This document shows positions 17,253 through 24,938 of a stretch of DNA of 64,000 nucleotides, piece after piece. The stretch is from the NCBI GenBank assembly GCA_963788585.1, contig CAWBHA010000006.1:186001-250000 (forward strand), in the 5' to 3' direction. This stretch comes from Bog-473 sp963788585 (GTDB lineage: Bacteria; Actinomycetota; Acidimicrobiia; Acidimicrobiales; RAAP-2). The translations under genes were made by a program, and so were the position numbers. The notes below the pieces were generated by a model that worked only from the letters and a program-made list of their open reading frames with translations, made no database searches and was not told the origin of the DNA. How positions within the stretch are numbered: position 1 is the first letter of the stretch; each line of letters starts with the position of its first letter.

Positions 17253-18761
17253 GTGACCGAGCTGATCGTGGCGGGTTCACGGGGGGCCGAGGAACTCGGA
17301 GAGCTGCTGCCTCAGACAGCCCTCGTCGCCTCGGGGCCAACGGTCACCGATCTCCTGAACGAGGCCCCCACCAGCAAGTTCCATCGACGTACAGTCATCA
17401 TCTCGGGGGTCGGTTTCTTCACCGACGCCTACGACCTCTTCGTCATCGGGACAGTGGCCGCGCTCGTGGCCGTCCAGTGGCACCTCAGCACGCTGCAAAC
17501 GAGTTGGGTCACCGGTGCAGCCATTCTCGGCGCTTTCATTGGCGCCTTCGTCTTCGGTCGCATCGCGGACGTGATCGGTCGGAAGAAGGTCTACGTCACG
17601 GTAGCTGTGATCATGATCATCGGGGCGATCGCTTCGGCCTTGGCCCCCGACTTCCTCTTCTTGGTGGTCGCCCGGCTTGTTCTCGGCCTTGGCATCGGTG
17701 GTGACTATCCCGTGTCGGCCGTGTTCATGAGCGAGTACTCCAATCGCCATGACCGGGGCCGACTGGTTGGCTTGGTCTTCTCCATGCAAGCGCTGGGCCT
17801 CATCGTCGGCCCGCTGGTGGCCCTCTTGCTGCTGTCCTCCGGCATTGGAGACTCGCTGACTTGGCGCATCCTCTTGGGCCTCGGCGCCATTCCCGCCGCG
17901 GCTGTCGTGTACCTGCGCTCCAAGATGCCCGAGTCGCCCCGCTATCTGGCCCAGGTCCAAGGTGAGGACAACCGTGCCGCGAGCGAGCTGGAGCAATTCA
18001 GCGAGGGCGTGATCGCCGAAAGCGCCCGAGCCGAAACCGCCGCGGGCCGTATGCGGCTCGGCGCCTTCCTCACTGATCCGCACATGTTGAGACTGCTCCT
18101 CGGCACCGCGGGCGCGTGGTTTCTCTTCGACTACGCCTACTACGGCAACACCCTCTCACTGCCCGCCATCTTGAAGGAGGTGGACACCACGGCCAGCGTG
18201 GAGACGAAGCTGCTGTGGTCACTCGGGATGTTCGTGATCTTCGCCGTCCCTGGCTACCTGCTTGCGGTCAAGCGGATGGACCGCATCGGCCACCGCCGCC
18301 TGCAGTTCATCGGGTTCTCTGTGATGGCAGCCTGCTTTGTCCTGCTGGCCGCTGTACCTCAGTTCACCCAGCGGGTCGCACCGTTCTTGGCCATCCTGGG
18401 ACTCAGCTACTTCTTCATTCAGTTCGGGCCGAACATGACGACGTTCGTGCTGCCGTCTGAGGTTTTCCCCGTAAGTATGCGCACGACCGGACACGGTGTG
18501 GCAGCCGGAATCGGCAAGCTGGGCGCCTTCGTCGGGGTCTTCCTGGTTCCGGTTCTGCAAGACCATATTGGATTGCGCGGCCTACTCGCAGTCGCCGGAG
18601 TCTCCGCGGTGCTGGGCTTCGCCGTCACGGGCCTTCTGCCCGAACCGGCGGGACGAACCTTGGAAGATGTGGCCGACTACCGGTCTGATCCGACGACACC
18701 AGGACCTGTGCGAGTTGTCACCACCGACGATTTGACGAACCGGGAATTAAAGACCGCATAG
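17253..18761 (+). CDS. MFS transporter (phosphate/sugar symporter type)
   Basis: 502 residues from GTG 17253, preceded by GAGGGAGGG; the frame is open further up but the region before lacks hydrophobic character. Twelve membrane segments are evident. GRIADVIGRKKVY is the loop 2-3 MFS motif (G-x3-D-x2-G-R-K), and GLGIGGDYPVSAVFMSEY is close to the TM4 region of phosphate:H+ symporters of the Pho84 type, where the Asp is functionally important. LPSEVFPVSMRTTGHG matches the motif of the sugar-porter branch. Substrate not determined. Monocistronic. Confidence 0.85.
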   Translation: MTELIVAGSRGAEELGELLPQTALVASGPTVTDLLNEAPTSKFHRRTVIISGVGFFTDAYDLFVIGTVAALVAVQWHLSTLQTSWVTGAAILGAFIGAFVFGRIADVIGRKKVYVTVAVIMIIGAIASALAPDFLFLVVARLVLGLGIGGDYPVSAVFMSEYSNRHDRGRLVGLVFSMQALGLIVGPLVALLLLSSGIGDSLTWRILLGLGAIPAAAVVYLRSKMPESPRYLAQVQGEDNRAASELEQFSEGVIAESARAETAAGRMRLGAFLTDPHMLRLLLGTAGAWFLFDYAYYGNTLSLPAILKEVDTTASVETKLLWSLGMFVIFAVPGYLLAVKRMDRIGHRRLQFIGFSVMAACFVLLAAVPQFTQRVAPFLAILGLSYFFIQFGPNMTTFVLPSEVFPVSMRTTGHGVAAGIGKLGAFVGVFLVPVLQDHIGLRGLLAVAGVSAVLGFAVTGLLPEPAGRTLEDVADYRSDPTTPGPVRVVTTDDLTNRELKTA

Positions 18762-18851
18762 AAGCGAAACTGCCCGCAGTCGCATTTGATCGGTTGAAGT
18801 TGGGGACCCCATACGCCGGGTCCAGGCACACAGAAGTCATAGAGTTCTAGG

Positions 18852-19436
18852 GTGCGAATGAATTGGGCGGAGTCCATTTACATCAACAGTGGATTGCGAA
18901 CCAAACGACTGCGGCGAAGCGTGATCCCGAAGCTCGTCGCGCTGGGGGGCCGTACCGAGGGGCTCGATGTCCTCGACATCGGCTGTGGACCGGGTGAATG
19001 CGTAGCGGGAGAGATCGAGGATTTCGGCGCCAATCGCGTCACTGCGATCGACTTCGATCCGAAAATGGTGCGACGAGCCAGTGGTCGACTTGCCGAGTAT
19101 GGAAATCGAGTGACCGTCGTAGAAGGTGACGTCACGAATCTTCCGTACGAGGACGGAGCGTTCGATGCAGTATTTAATTTCGCGGTGTTGCACCACGTGC
19201 CTGACTGGAAAGCAGGGCTACGAGAAATCGCTAGAGTTCTGAGGGTCGGTGGACGACTGTTCTCGCAGGATCATGACGTCGCCAATCATGATTGGCTGTC
19301 TCGTCATCTGTTCGAACACCCTCCGAATCGGTTCACGAACGTCGACTTTCTCGATCAAGTAACGAACGTCGGTCTGCGCCCGTTGGACGTAGACGACCGG
19401 CCCGGGCAGCTCCTGGTCGTTGCACTCAAGCGCTGA
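18852..19436 (+). CDS. Class I SAM-dependent methyltransferase
   Basis: 194 residues from GTG 18852 (ATG 18858 is equally possible). Motif I is VLDIGCGPGE, the acidic end of strand 2 is TAIDFD, motif II region is VVEGDVTNLPYEDGAFDAVF, and NFAVLHHVPD with LREIARVLRVGGRLF is the usual methyltransferase-11 pattern. The target molecule is unknown, perhaps a small metabolite. It stands alone after the MFS gene and converges with the VOC gene. Confidence 0.88.
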   Translation: MRMNWAESIYINSGLRTKRLRRSVIPKLVALGGRTEGLDVLDIGCGPGECVAGEIEDFGANRVTAIDFDPKMVRRASGRLAEYGNRVTVVEGDVTNLPYEDGAFDAVFNFAVLHHVPDWKAGLREIARVLRVGGRLFSQDHDVANHDWLSRHLFEHPPNRFTNVDFLDQVTNVGLRPLDVDDRPGQLLVVALKR

Positions 19437-19489
19437 CGAGTTCTCCAACCAGTACCGGGTACCCCCTGCCGCCGGCTCGGTGTTACTCC

Positions 19490-19954
19490 TTATCGGGTTG
19501 GTGCCCTCCAGAAGAATTCGAGTTGGATGTTGTCGGGGTCGCGAAAGGTGAGCATGGCGTTCCGGGTGTACCCGGGCTCCTTGACTCCTGAGTGCGGGAT
19601 CCCGAGCTCGTTCAACCGCTCCGCCCACTCGTTGAGGTCTTCTCGGCGATCAACCAAGAACTCCAGGTGATCGAGCCCCGTACGGAACTCGCTGAACGGT
19701 TCGCCGGAGTACTCCTGGTGACCGACGAGGGCGAGGACGAACTGGCTTTCGGGGTCCACCAGAGCGACGTAATGCAACCGACCGTCTTCACCTGCGTAGT
19801 CGTAGAGCACTTGGAGGCCCAGGAGCTCTGAATACCAGGCTGCACTCGTCGCGGGATCACCGACGGTCAGATTGACCTCGACGCGGCCAGAGATCGACGG
19901 CACAGACCGGAGTCTGTCAGCTCCTCCCAGAGCCCGGAAGCGGTGCTGCCCCAC
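19490..19954 (-). CDS. VOC (glyoxalase/dioxygenase) superfamily protein
   Basis: 154 residues. VEVNLTVGDPATSAAWYSELLG is the opening strand-helix of a VOC module (key part VGDPATSAAWYSELLG), and LDHLEFLVDRREDL plus MLTFRDPDNIQLEFFW form the second; the terminal Glu in QLEFF is a usual metal ligand. The start may lie a few codons in, at the Val of VPSISGR. Function could be lyase, dioxygenase or resistance type; the sequence alone does not say. Confidence 0.85.
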   Translation of the reverse strand: MGQHRFRALGGADRLRSVPSISGRVEVNLTVGDPATSAAWYSELLGLQVLYDYAGEDGRLHYVALVDPESQFVLALVGHQEYSGEPFSEFRTGLDHLEFLVDRREDLNEWAERLNELGIPHSGVKEPGYTRNAMLTFRDPDNIQLEFFWRAPTR

Positions 19955-20056
19955 TTCATTGATACTTCTCTGGTTCCTTCATGAGGGTCGCCACCGTGGC
20001 GGCGTAGTCCGTCCACGACGTCTCGAGGTAGTCCTTCCACTCGTCCGGCATGGCCA

Positions 20057-20995
20057 TTAGATCCGGTCCCCAAGTGAAAGCCGCTTCGACGCCGCGTGGG
20101 CTCGCTCCACCTGGGCCGATTTTGCGTAGACATCGAGCATTGTGCGGGAGCGCCAGCCCGCCAGCGCCATTAGGTCGCCCTCGTTGCCGCCTTCGGCCAG
20201 CCAGGTATGGGCGAAGGTGTGCCTCAGTTGGTGCCAGTGCAGCCGGGGTACCCCTGCGTCATCGCACATACGGTGCAGCACGTCGGTGACCCCACTGGTC
20301 GACATACGGCCCTGTCGCCCGACCCAGAGCAGCAGATCGTCACCTACCGCCTCTGGACGCTCCCGTTCGAGCTGACGCAGGTAGCGGTCAACTGCTGCCG
20401 CCGTCTTGGCGCCGTAGACGACCGCCCGGACGCGGTTTCCCTTGCCTCGTACAGCCGCCGTCTGTCGTCCCAGGTCGATGTCGCCCTGCCGGAGGTTCGT
20501 CACCTCGGACAAACGGCAGCCTGTGTCGAGAAACACCCGCAGAATGGCTGAGTCGCGGCGGTCGTTGAGGGAGGTACCCGAACGCGCCTGGAGCAATCGC
20601 TTCAGGGTGTCGTCCGGGACGATGGCCGGCGGCTCCCGCTCGAAAGCAGGCGCCCGCATACCCGCCATCGGTGAGAGCTCGAGCTCTTCCTCCTCGACGC
20701 AGTGCCGGAAGAACTGCTGCAGAGACTTGTACCGGACTAGGGCTGTGGCGGGTGAGTTCTTCTCGCCCTGTTCAGCCACGAAGTCCCGGATGTCGTCTCG
20801 GGACACGTCGACGGTGAGGTCGTGGCCGCGCGCCTTGAGGAAGTCGCCCAGCAGACGGACGCTCAGGGTGTAGCTGTAGACGGTCTTCTCGCTCTTGCCC
20901 TCGGCCCTCAGCGTGCGTGCGAGGGAGTCGGACATCCGGGAGATGCTGACCTTGCGAACGGACGTAGCTCGTCGTGCCATGCCCAAGTTATACAC
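20057..20995 (-). CDS. Tyrosine recombinase / integrase adjacent to tRNA-Pro
   Basis: 312 residues. The N-terminal SAM-like domain (ARTLRAEGKSEKTVYSYTLS) is followed by the catalytic domain: Arg I in DTGCRLSEVTNL, the H-x-x-R box in HQLRHTFAHTWL, then GWRSRTMLDVYAKS with the nucleophilic Tyr. Size and layout match phage/island integrases and Xer-like enzymes. It lies 53 bases beyond the 3' end of tRNA-Pro, the usual place for an island integrase, so it likely inserted a mobile island at that tRNA. All catalytic residues seen are intact. Confidence 0.88.
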   Translation of the reverse strand: MYNLGMARRATSVRKVSISRMSDSLARTLRAEGKSEKTVYSYTLSVRLLGDFLKARGHDLTVDVSRDDIRDFVAEQGEKNSPATALVRYKSLQQFFRHCVEEEELELSPMAGMRAPAFEREPPAIVPDDTLKRLLQARSGTSLNDRRDSAILRVFLDTGCRLSEVTNLRQGDIDLGRQTAAVRGKGNRVRAVVYGAKTAAAVDRYLRQLERERPEAVGDDLLLWVGRQGRMSTSGVTDVLHRMCDDAGVPRLHWHQLRHTFAHTWLAEGGNEGDLMALAGWRSRTMLDVYAKSAQVERAHAASKRLSLGDRI

Positions 20996-21048
20996 AGTTG
21001 GAGCATTGTGCCCGCGGATCTCGGTGAGTTATCTAGCAGAACCCCTGG

Positions 21049-21126
21049 TGGTCGGGCTGCCGGGATTTGAACCCGGGACCTCTTGACCCCCAGTCAAGCG
21101 CGCTAACCAAGCTGCGCCACAGCCCG
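21049..21126 (-). tRNA. tRNA-Pro (GGG anticodon)
   Basis: The reverse strand folds as a full cloverleaf: acceptor CGGGCTG pairs with CAGCCCG, the anticodon stem CTTGA/TCAAG holds loop CTGGGGG (anticodon GGG), the T arm has CCGGG TTCAAAT CCCGG, and the encoded 3' end is ACCA. The 78 bases include CCA. The integrase gene follows its 3' end, making this a likely island attachment site. Confidence 0.93.
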
Positions 21127-21252
21127 TTTCCTGCTCAGAGCCACAACCCTGCCGGTGATCCCGAGCCGAAAAATGGTCACTTGCTAACGCCTTGCTAACA
21201 CGGCATTCCAACCGACCATCGGACAGGCTACTCAGTTCCGCGGGCAACTCCC

Positions 21253-21559
21253 TTACGCCACCGACCGGCGCAGCACCCGCCTGCCCTGAGTAGACAAGCC
21301 GCCCCAGACCCCGGCGGTGAGCGGATCAGCCAGCGCCGCATCGAGGCACTCCACTCCTGACGGACCTCACAGCCCTCGCAGACGACCGTGGCGGCGCTGC
21401 GCGACGAACCTCGCTCAGGGAAGAACGACGTCGTGCCCATCGCATCCCTCGGCAGGCGGCCTGACGGTGCCACGCCGGCCGGTTGATCAACTCAGCGAGA
21501 ACGGCGTCGACGTCGGGAGCGTCGCGCGCCATGAGCCATTTGATCTCGAGCTCGTTCAT
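21253..21559 (-). pseudogene. WhiB-like regulator, copy 2, broken by two 5-nt duplications
   Basis: Corrected reading gives a full WhiB of about 97 residues: MNELEIKWLMARDAPD, RPAWHRQAACRGM, SFFPERG, VVCEGCEVRQEC (C-x2-C-x5-C), then AGVWGG and a basic tail GRRVLRRSVA ending at 21253. As given, the frame is lost twice, each time where five bases are repeated: near 21439-21448 and at 21347-21356. Removing one unit of each restores the frame. WhiB proteins bind a 4Fe-4S cluster through the four Cys and act with sigma factor on transcription. Divergent from the small gene at 21762. Confidence 0.8.
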
Positions 21560-21992
21560 GCGGATCCCACGGTAGAGCCGAGGTGTTCGCCTGCGGCGGA
21601 TCTGGGCGAACTGCTCAGCGTTGTCGGGCCATTGTCTTGGTTCAGTCCGGTCGGCTCTACACCACGGGGGCTCGGATCGTCAGGGTCATGACCGAGAGGT
21701 GGTTACGGCTGACGGCGGTCCCTCTGTCGTCGCTGCCTCTCGCCACTATTGCCGTCGCACTGTGACCTTCACGCCGAAACCGGGCGACCTTTGCCCCGGC
21801 TTCATCGTCGACCACACGCGGTGCTGGGCCATGGTCTATAGCCGCCAGCTCCAGGCGACACACTGCGCCGAGACGCCGTGTTGGACCGGGCGGTGGTTCT
21901 CCCCTACTGGTGACCGCTGGTGGCGGGTGTGGGCGTGTCCGGATCACCTCGAGGGGCTGACGGGGCTCAGGGAGTTTGGCCGGCGGCGCTAA
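21502..21992. repeat. Direct repeat of the whiB / Cys-His protein module, copy 2
   Basis: Partner of 15226-15717. The 200-base intergenic part (21560-21750) matches copy 1 almost perfectly. In copy 2 whiB runs to its natural end, though frameshifted, whereas in copy 1 it is cut by an IS3 fragment. Confidence 0.8.
21762..21992 (+). CDS. 76-residue Cys/His-rich protein, copy 2
   Basis: 76 residues from GTG 21762, the start position shared with copy 1. Pattern: LCPGFIVDHTRCWAMVY, THCAETPCW, TGRWFSPTGDRWWRVW, ACPDHLEGLTGLREFG, ending RRR. Six Cys and several His are arranged in C-x9-C, H-C-x4-C and C-x2-H groups, suggesting one or two metal sites. It differs from copy 1 at about nine residues, mostly conservative. 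No known family recognised. It is followed by the TetR operator region. Confidence 0.68.
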   Translation: MTFTPKPGDLCPGFIVDHTRCWAMVYSRQLQATHCAETPCWTGRWFSPTGDRWWRVWACPDHLEGLTGLREFGRRR

Positions 21993-22088
21993 CGAGTGGG
22001 CATCTGGACTTGAGGACGCAGCACTTCGGAGGCACTCCCCGCCCGACCGACGGTTAGGAATCGGGAGGGACCTGGGCTCTGCGCGCTA

Positions 22089-22117
22089 TTGAATTCCTAT
22101 CACTGATAGGCAATACT
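22089..22117 (+). promoter_or_regulatory. Predicted promoter of the TetR gene
   Basis: TTGAAT (22089-22094) and AATACT (22112-22117) are spaced by 17 bases, a plausible -35/-10 pair. Transcription would begin close to 22124-22125, exactly at the GTG start, so the mRNA would be leaderless. The spacer is filled by the first operator palindrome. Confidence 0.5.
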
Positions 22118-22132
22118 CCTATCAGTGATAGG
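22096..22132. promoter_or_regulatory. Tandem tet-operator-like palindromes
   Basis: CCTATCACTGATAGG (22096-22110) and CCTATCAGTGATAGG (22118-22132) are two 15-bp palindromes with centres 22 bp apart, two helical turns. The core CTATCANTGATAG equals the core of the classical tetO operator as I recall it. One fills the promoter spacer and the other covers the predicted transcription start and first codons, a textbook autorepression layout. Confidence 0.75.
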
Positions 22133-22706
22133 GAACGAAGCACCGAACCGACACGAAGCGAAGGCCGCCGCCATCCTGGACGCGGCCTGGGTCCTCGCCC
22201 GAGAGCACGGCATCGCCGGCGTCTCGTTGCGGCAGCTCGCGGGGCGGGTCGAGATGCGTCAACCGTCGCTCTACGAGTACTTCGCCTCGAAGAGCGCGCT
22301 TTACGACGCCATGTTCGCCGACGGCAACCGCCAGCTCCTGGAGCGCATCAAGTCTCTCGACCTGCCCGCCGATCCGCGCAGTGCGCTCAAGCTTCTCGTG
22401 AGGTCCTGGTTGGACTTCGCGATGGAGGACATGGCCCGCTGCGAGCTGCTCTTTCAGCGGCACCTTCCTGGCTTCACCCCGTCCCCCGAGTCTTACGCGC
22501 TCGCTGAAGATGCGCTCATGGCGCTCGGCGAGCTGGCCGAGGCCGCCGGGGTCACCGAACCCGGTGATATCGACTGCATCGTGGCAGTCGCCGGCGGACT
22601 CCTGGATGCCCAGATGGCGAACGACCCGACCGGTGATCGCTGGATCCGCCACCTCAACCGACTCATCGATCTCTTAGTAGATGACGCACTGCAAAGGAGC
22701 AAGTGA
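22125..22706 (+). CDS. TetR-family transcriptional regulator
   Basis: 193 residues from GTG 22125, which lies in the second operator. The helix-turn-helix is ILDAAWVLAREHGIAGVSLRQ then MRQPSLYEYFASKSALYDAM (both cut from the TetR signature); SLYEYFASK is the recognition-helix region. The C-terminal ligand domain has no known signature. Start choice: there is no ribosome-binding site, but the promoter places +1 at the GTG, as in leaderless actinobacterial genes. The stop overlaps the next gene, so TetR and the SRPBCC protein form an operon that TetR probably represses. Confidence 0.88.
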   Translation: MIGNEAPNRHEAKAAAILDAAWVLAREHGIAGVSLRQLAGRVEMRQPSLYEYFASKSALYDAMFADGNRQLLERIKSLDLPADPRSALKLLVRSWLDFAMEDMARCELLFQRHLPGFTPSPESYALAEDALMALGELAEAAGVTEPGDIDCIVAVAGGLLDAQMANDPTGDRWIRHLNRLIDLLVDDALQRSK

Positions 22707-23238
22707 TGATGCAGACCTTCGACCACGACGAAGTCCGCCTCGTGATGAAGGCGACACCCGAAGACATCTACGACGTGATCGCTGATGTCACCCGAATGCC
22801 GGAGCTGAGCCCAGAGGTCGTCGAGTGCCGGTGGCTCGATGGGGCAACCGGCCCGGAAGTGGGAGCTCGATTCGCAGCCGCAACAAGTTCACGCGAGGTC
22901 CCGTAGTCGGCAACAAACCCGAGATTACGGCGGTCGACCCTGGGCGTCGCATCGCGTGGAGCCGAACCGAGCCCTTCGGCGGCACCGTCGAGTGGACCTA
23001 CGAGTTCCTACCCCACCCCGCCGGCACGGAGGTGGTCGAGTCGTACTGGGCGATCAAGCCGGTAAGCCGGATCGGCTGGCTCATCATCGGCACCTTCTCC
23101 AGCAAGGACCGGCAGAGCCTCCAGCGGACTGGGATGGCGGAGACACTTGAGCGCCTCCGCGACGTCGTCGAACCAGGACGCGGGAAGTCCCGAAACCGGC
23201 TGTTCTCGTGCCCCCTAATGGCAGCGGATCGGTCTTGA
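22706..23238 (+). pseudogene. SRPBCC (polyketide cyclase/START-like) protein, frameshifted
   Basis: Begins at ATG 22706, 6 bases behind AAGGAG and overlapping the TetR stop. The 5' frame has VRLVMKATPEDIYDVIADV and MPELSPEVVECRWLDG, the standard SRPBCC opening. Near 22873 one base is lost or gained; the next frame continues ITAVDPGRRIAWSRTEPFGG, VEWTYEFLPHPAGTEV and a long C-terminal helix with TLERLRDVV. The original stop probably lay near 23180; the remaining codons to 23238 look like flanking DNA. These proteins bind hydrophobic ligands, so TetR may sense the same ligand. Confidence 0.75.
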
Positions 23239-23371
23239 CGAAAGACTGATCTCCGAGCCGCCGGTTGGGCAGCACTGTTGTCCCCCGGACCTTGAGTCCT
23301 AGCGTTAGATCGTGCCCCGATCGGTCGGTGAGGAGCCTGACGGCTGTTGGGGTGTCGTGCCTAGAGCACGC

Positions 23372-23545
23372 GATCGGTCTGAAGTCGCTCAACCACCCCA
23401 GCAGCAACTTGTAGCCGCGCTCGGTGGTGGTGAAGCTCTCGACGCCGAGCAGGGTGCCCCGCTCGTCTAAAGCAGCAGCTACATGGACGTCGAGGTGTGT
23501 ATCGACGCCGGCGGTGATGCTCCGTGCCAAAGTGGTCACTGTCAT
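23372..23545 (-). pseudogene. IS110-family transposase, N-terminal fragment
   Basis: From ATG 23545: MTVTTLARSITAGVDTHLDV, then HVAAALDERGTLLGVESF and TTERGYKLLLGWLSDF. This is the N-terminal RuvC-like (DEDD) domain of IS110 transposases, with the first catalytic Asp in AGVDTH. After about 58 residues the similarity stops and unrelated sequence follows; the rest of the enzyme is absent. IS110 elements lack terminal inverted repeats, so the boundary cannot be set from sequence. Confidence 0.75.
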
Positions 23546-23846
23546 CCCTTCGTTGGTTTGGGTTTTGGGGTGACACCGCACCGAGTGGAACGACGGACAG
23601 GACAGCGACGGGCCTGTTTCAGGCAGGCTCCTATGAGGTCACTCCGTCCGACCGGCAGGTGTCGAGTGGGTGACCGGGCCAGGCCGACGAATCGAACGAA
23701 AGACAGTCCCAAGGGACGTCAGCCGGTTTGCTGGAGTCAGACCTGGCCTGGGCACCCACCCACACGCTGATCGATCCATTCACGAAAGTGGCGGATCATC
23801 GAGCGGCCGCTTCAATCCTCGCTGCCGGTTAGGGGCGCACCGTCAC

Positions 23847-23902
23847 GGACCATCTGGACCGGCTGACGGGACTGCGGGAGTTCGGCCGACGGCTTCCTCA
23901 GT
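23847..23902 (+). repeat. 3'-tail fragment of the Cys/His gene family
   Basis: GGACCATCTGGACCGGCTGA followed by CGGGACTGCGGGAGTTCGGC encodes DHLDRLTGLREFGRR, the end of the 76-residue protein, then runs to a stop after LPQ. The rest of the gene is missing. It is one of three such orphan tails in the window. Confidence 0.55.
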
Positions 23903-24139
23903 AGGGCGCGAACCGACCCACAAAGAAAAGGGTCGACTCGCCCACCTGGTCCCCGTCGAGCAGCTTGGCGTTCCACTCAGACGCCGCCCTTTGTTCCGCA
24001 GGCGGTAGTGCGAATGACGGACGGCGCCTTTCGGGCCCACTCCCGGTGGCCTTCGCAGTTTGCCAGTTCACGAGATCGGGCGCCACAGAGCATTCTCAGG
24101 CGTTAGGACCGTGGACCTGGGCCCTCAGTCCGTTGTGTT

Positions 24140-24276
24140 TCCGTTGTTTTGGCTGCAGCCTCGGCGGGTACTCAAGGAGCAGGGTTCGGCACGGTGGCCC
24201 CACCTCCAACGACCGAACCCATCGGGCGACGGCCCCCGGGTCTCTCGTCACCGCGCACCCGGGGGCTGGTTCGCGT
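24140..24276 (+). repeat. Non-coding repeat element, copy B, ending in a hairpin
   Basis: Matches 8155-8287 in its first ~30 bases (TCCGTTGTTTTGGCTG, AGCC, CGGCGGGTA) and last ~60 bases (CGAACCCAT, GGGCGACGGCCCCCGGGT). The stem GCCCCCGGGT (24232-24241) pairs with ACCCGGGGGC (24257-24266), followed by TGGTTCGCGT. The middle has diverged. Conservation of ends and hairpin with a variable middle suggests a structured RNA rather than a protein. Confidence 0.5.
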
Positions 24277-24603
24277 GTGTTCCCAGGTTCGTCTCGAGTA
24301 TCAACGGACGCGGAGCGGCCCAGCCAGGAAATGGACTCACTGACGGGGCCGGCTCCTAGGGTGCACATTGCTCAACTGGCTGGTGGGCCGAAGTCGAGCA
24401 TGGACAATGTGTCCGGGCCGCCAAGCATTCCGGACACACCGCTTCCGAGTGCCAGACGGGCGTTCCGATGCAGGTGGAGCAGTGAATTGTCTAATTTGAT
24501 TAATCTCGATGGGTTATGTCAGGATTTGTCCGGGTCCGGACTCCTGGCCGATGGAAACTCACCCCCCTTTTGGTCGGATGGTCCAGCCCGCATTGTGCGA
24601 CGC

Positions 24604-24636
24604 GAGCGGCCCGGGACCCCAACCCCCGGGCCGCTC
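24604..24636. terminator. Perfect 12-bp GC-rich hairpin
   Basis: GAGCGGCCCGGG (24604-24615) and CCCGGGCCGCTC (24625-24636) pair perfectly around a 9-nt loop, followed by CGCGCGCACC. No gene ends just before it on either strand, so it may end a non-coding transcript or be a remnant. Confidence 0.45.
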
Positions 24637-24938
24637 CGCGCGCACCTTGGCCCGACGCCCGCAAGGAAGAGCAGCCAACGCCAGCCTGGGCCGGCAGAGG
24701 GAAGCCCGGACCCGCTGCGTCACAGGGCGTCCTCCGAAAGGAGGCAGAGGAACGCCGTACGGATTATGCGGCGGTGCCGAGGGCTCCAACCAAACCCGAT
24801 GAACGGCAACGAGACACGCGTCGCGCGGCTCCCCTCCTTGGATCGCAACCAAGTCTGACACCCGGCCGTTGGAACGCGGAGCTCCTGGCTCAGCAGCTGC
24901 GGCAGCCTCCGACATGATGGGCGGCCGAGGAGGTGGCC

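Larger units (their letters stand above)
23581..24938. other. Long non-coding, decayed stretch
   Basis: No gene supported over about 1.3 kb. It holds a 3'-tail fragment of the Cys/His family (23847-23900), repeat element copy B (24140-24276), a 9-bp inverted repeat TGTGTCCGG/CCGGACACA (24408-24416 and 24430-24438) and a strong hairpin (24604-24636). The stretch looks like mobile-element debris. Confidence 0.5.

Noticed and set aside
21130..21250. Possible duplicate of the tRNA 3' end as an attachment site
   Set aside because: No repeat of the tRNA 3' sequence was found here or elsewhere in the window.
24408..24438. 9-bp inverted repeat as an IS end
   Set aside because: No transposase frame adjoins it and no second end was found.
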